Source: Weeksellaceae bacterium
GTDB taxonomy: Bacteria > Bacteroidota > Bacteroidia > Flavobacteriales > Weeksellaceae
Reading direction: 5' to 3'
Length of the DNA stretch: 64,000 nt
Assembly (NCBI GenBank): GCA_949788275.1
Contig: OX460916.1
Coordinates: 1,860,001-1,924,000 of the forward strand
Shown: one piece after another, positions 62,556 through 64,000 of the stretch
Numbering within the stretch: position 1 is the first letter of the stretch
Layout of the letters: every line of letters begins with the position of its first letter
The notes under the pieces: model-generated
Databases searched by the model: none
What the model was told of the DNA's origin: nothing
Seen by the model: only the letters and a program-made list of their open reading frames with translations
Translations under genes and position numbers: made by a program

Positions 62556-62691
62556 AGTCATTAGATGGGAGATAAGAGATTTTAGATAAGAGAAAAAGAG
62601 GGTGTAAAAAGAGCAGAGGAGGAAATACGTGAATCGCTAATTATGTAATTTTTTTCTAAAATTATGTAACGATGCAGTGCACATGAAGGGA

Positions 62692-62699
62692 TAATTTTG
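62692..62699 (+). promoter_or_regulatory. -7 promoter element (TAATTTTG) of the HYC_CC_PP-type gene
   Basis: TAATTTTG fits TAnnTTTG and ends 9 bases before the ATG at 62709, so the leader is very short. Confidence 0.5.
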
Positions 62700-62708
62700 T
62701 GTTCAATC

Positions 62709-63125
62709 ATGAAAAAGTTAATTGTTTTATTTCTATGTGGTATGTACCTGGTGTTAACATCGGGCATGGTGATGTATACGCATCTCTGCAAAGGAGTTAT
62801 TCAAGAGACACGTTTCGCGACCAAGGGCCAAGAAAATAAAAAAACCTGTTCTTTTTGTTCAACTAAAAAGCAGATACAACAAAACGGGCAAGGAGATTGC
62901 TGCCAAGAGGAAGCACGTGTGGTACAATTAAAGGAAGACATTGTTCTATCGGATACGTTTTTCTTTTTTGCTAAACTATTTGGTGATGGTGTTCCTGCTC
63001 GTTATTTTGGGGCGGTTTTCGAAACGGATTTTCCCCATCCGAAACCCGCTATAAACCTAGATATTGCGCTTAATCGCCCAACAAAACAACCCCTTTATAT
63101 ACTACACAACGTTTACCGATTATAA
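62709..63125 (+). CDS. HYC_CC_PP-type small secreted protein
   Basis: A 138-residue protein from the ATG at 62709 (MKKLIVLFLCGMYLVLTSGMV, signal/anchor). It has the HYC motif as THLCKG, then CSFCSTKK, the CC pair (GDCCQEE) and a C-terminal PLYILHNVYRL. These match the Bacteroidota HYC_CC_PP pattern seen next to heavy-metal efflux genes, although HYC is here HLC. The Cys/His set suggests metal binding in the periplasm. A TolC-like gene follows 245 bases downstream. Confidence 0.8.
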   Translation: MKKLIVLFLCGMYLVLTSGMVMYTHLCKGVIQETRFATKGQENKKTCSFCSTKKQIQQNGQGDCCQEEARVVQLKEDIVLSDTFFFFAKLFGDGVPARYFGAVFETDFPHPKPAINLDIALNRPTKQPLYILHNVYRL

Positions 63126-63370
63126 TACTTTGGACGGAGGTTCTTTCTTCGATCCATTGCATTAAACGTTCTAGATGATTTTTTCTATTGAAATCGTAAC
63201 GGCTTGAATTCCCATTCTTTTCCGAATGAATATCTTTCTTTCAGCTCGCCCACGATTCGCCTTCTTCGTGATTGTTATTTTGCATGCGCGTAAGGGAAAC
63301 CTCTTTCCTTTTATTTTGTCTGATAGGGACACATACATCTTATTATTTTTTTAATATAATACTACGCGCA
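63126..63370. other. Intergenic, no gene seen
   Basis: Spacer between the HYC_CC_PP-type gene and the TolC-like gene. It has no strong hairpin with a T-run or consensus promoter; both genes may be read on one transcript. Confidence 0.4.
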
Positions 63371-64000
63371 ATGAATGCAAAATTTATTGCATTGGTGCTG
63401 GTTGGACTACTGGTATTGCCTAGCAATGCACAAGTTCTACACCTGCCCGATGCCCTCCATTATGCTGTAGAGAATTACGATCAGTTGAAAATGAAACAGC
63501 AATTGATCCATGCTTCTACGCAGCAAACAGAATTTCAGAAAAGCCAGTTTTTACCCGATGTAACTTTTGGTGCTCAACAATCGTTTGGAACTATTAACGC
63601 TCAAAATGGTCCCCTGTATGCCTATGGTGGATTGGGCTCTGCGTCTACATCGATGCCTTTAATCGACCAGAACTGGAACGCGGCTTTTGGATCGCTCTAT
63701 TTCGCCAATGTGAATTGGTCTATTTTTACATTTGGTCGTTTAAAAGAGCAAGTAAATGTAGCATCGGCTTATGAAAGCGTAACGAACAGCGACCTGGAAC
63801 AAGCAATTTTTCAACATCAAATTAAGGTGGGTGCGGCTTACTTGAATCTTTTAGCCAGTCAGCGCATGACTTATGTGCAAGAACGCAATGTGGAACGGGC
63901 AAAAACCATTTACGAATTAACAGCTACCCGTGCGCGCAGTGGTTTAATACCCGAAGTAGACGCTTCATTGGCCAAGGCTGAAGTCGCCCATTCTCAATCG
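63371..64000 (+). CDS. TolC family outer-membrane efflux protein, N-terminal part
   Basis: The first 210 residues of a gene that runs past the window end. Signal peptide MNAKFIALVLVGLLVLPSNA, then LHLPDALHYAVENYDQLKMK, QQTEFQKSQFLPDVTFGAQQS and long alternating helices (RLKEQVNVASAYESVTNSDL, GAAYLNLLASQRMTYVQERN), the TolC/OprM pattern. With the HYC_CC_PP-type gene it suggests a CusC/CzcC-like metal exporter; RND pump genes should follow. Confidence 0.85.
   Translation, partial: MNAKFIALVLVGLLVLPSNAQVLHLPDALHYAVENYDQLKMKQQLIHASTQQTEFQKSQFLPDVTFGAQQSFGTINAQNGPLYAYGGLGSASTSMPLIDQNWNAAFGSLYFANVNWSIFTFGRLKEQVNVASAYESVTNSDLEQAIFQHQIKVGAAYLNLLASQRMTYVQERNVERAKTIYELTATRARSGLIPEVDASLAKAEVAHSQS

Overview
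The window comes from a low-GC member of the Bacteroidota, most likely Flavobacteriales. Supporting signs are promoters of the TTTG-N19-TAnnTTTG type (perfect in front of the tRNA-Ser at 24205-24235), a GLPGLI-family protein, a HYC_CC_PP-type protein beside a TolC-like gene, an IntDOT-like integrase, and Bacteroidota-type IS21, IS91 and IS256 elements. I cannot name a genus.

Layout. 1-7.35 kb is core DNA: the end of aroB, a lipoprotein MsrB, a MATE exporter, a minus-strand FecCD permease / ABC ATPase / short-chain dehydrogenase operon, and lysA. 7.4-18.4 kb is accessory. It holds a broken GIY-YIG gene, a decayed IS91-like element whose tyrosine recombinase is still intact, and then units that each start with the same promoter-bearing leader and end in a related AACCTCG terminator hairpin. 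These units carry a DUF2971-like gene, a GIY-YIG gene, a small conserved gene, a gene beheaded by an IS3 insertion, and a three-gene ABC-3C conflict system (nuclease-like effector, middle component, ABC ATPase). 18.4-22.3 kb is an IntDOT-like integrase gene split by an IS21 element and carrying a nonsense codon. 22.5-24.4 kb is core: an MFS transporter, a small secreted protein and tRNA-Ser(TGA).

24.6-39.7 kb is the most unusual part, an integron-like array of gene cassettes. A roughly 400-bp leader occurs three times, each ending in a GTTA/CTTA core just before a gene. Eight junctions (seven complete, one cut by an IS256 remnant) have an outer CTAAC...GTTAG pair around inner complementary arms. 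The outer 12-15 bases match between the two ends of the SAME cassette rather than across a junction, as expected if cassettes circularise and re-insert at the core. Cassette genes include a HEPN-like protein with an ATPase, a 1035-residue cold-shock/zinc-ribbon protein, another HEPN-like protein, a SUKH protein, a HigBA toxin-antitoxin pair and several unknowns. No classical integron integrase is visible in the window. The only nearby intact candidate is the tyrosine recombinase at 9.4-10.3 kb, which is divergent from the first leader.

39.9-64 kb is mostly core or mildly variable: secreted proteins, a lipoprotein, AraC and GyrI-like regulators inserted behind a duplicated promoter, a radical-SAM DNA repair pair, a hydrolase, a transglutaminase-like protein, an S41 protease, a quinone oxidoreductase, a Crp regulator, several unknown proteins, GNAT and arylamine acetyltransferases, a luciferase-like oxidoreductase with an ArsR-type regulator, and the start of a probable metal-efflux locus. 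Several dispersed repeats with long locus-specific hairpins, a 20-bp palindrome (three copies) and simple tandem repeats sit between the core genes.
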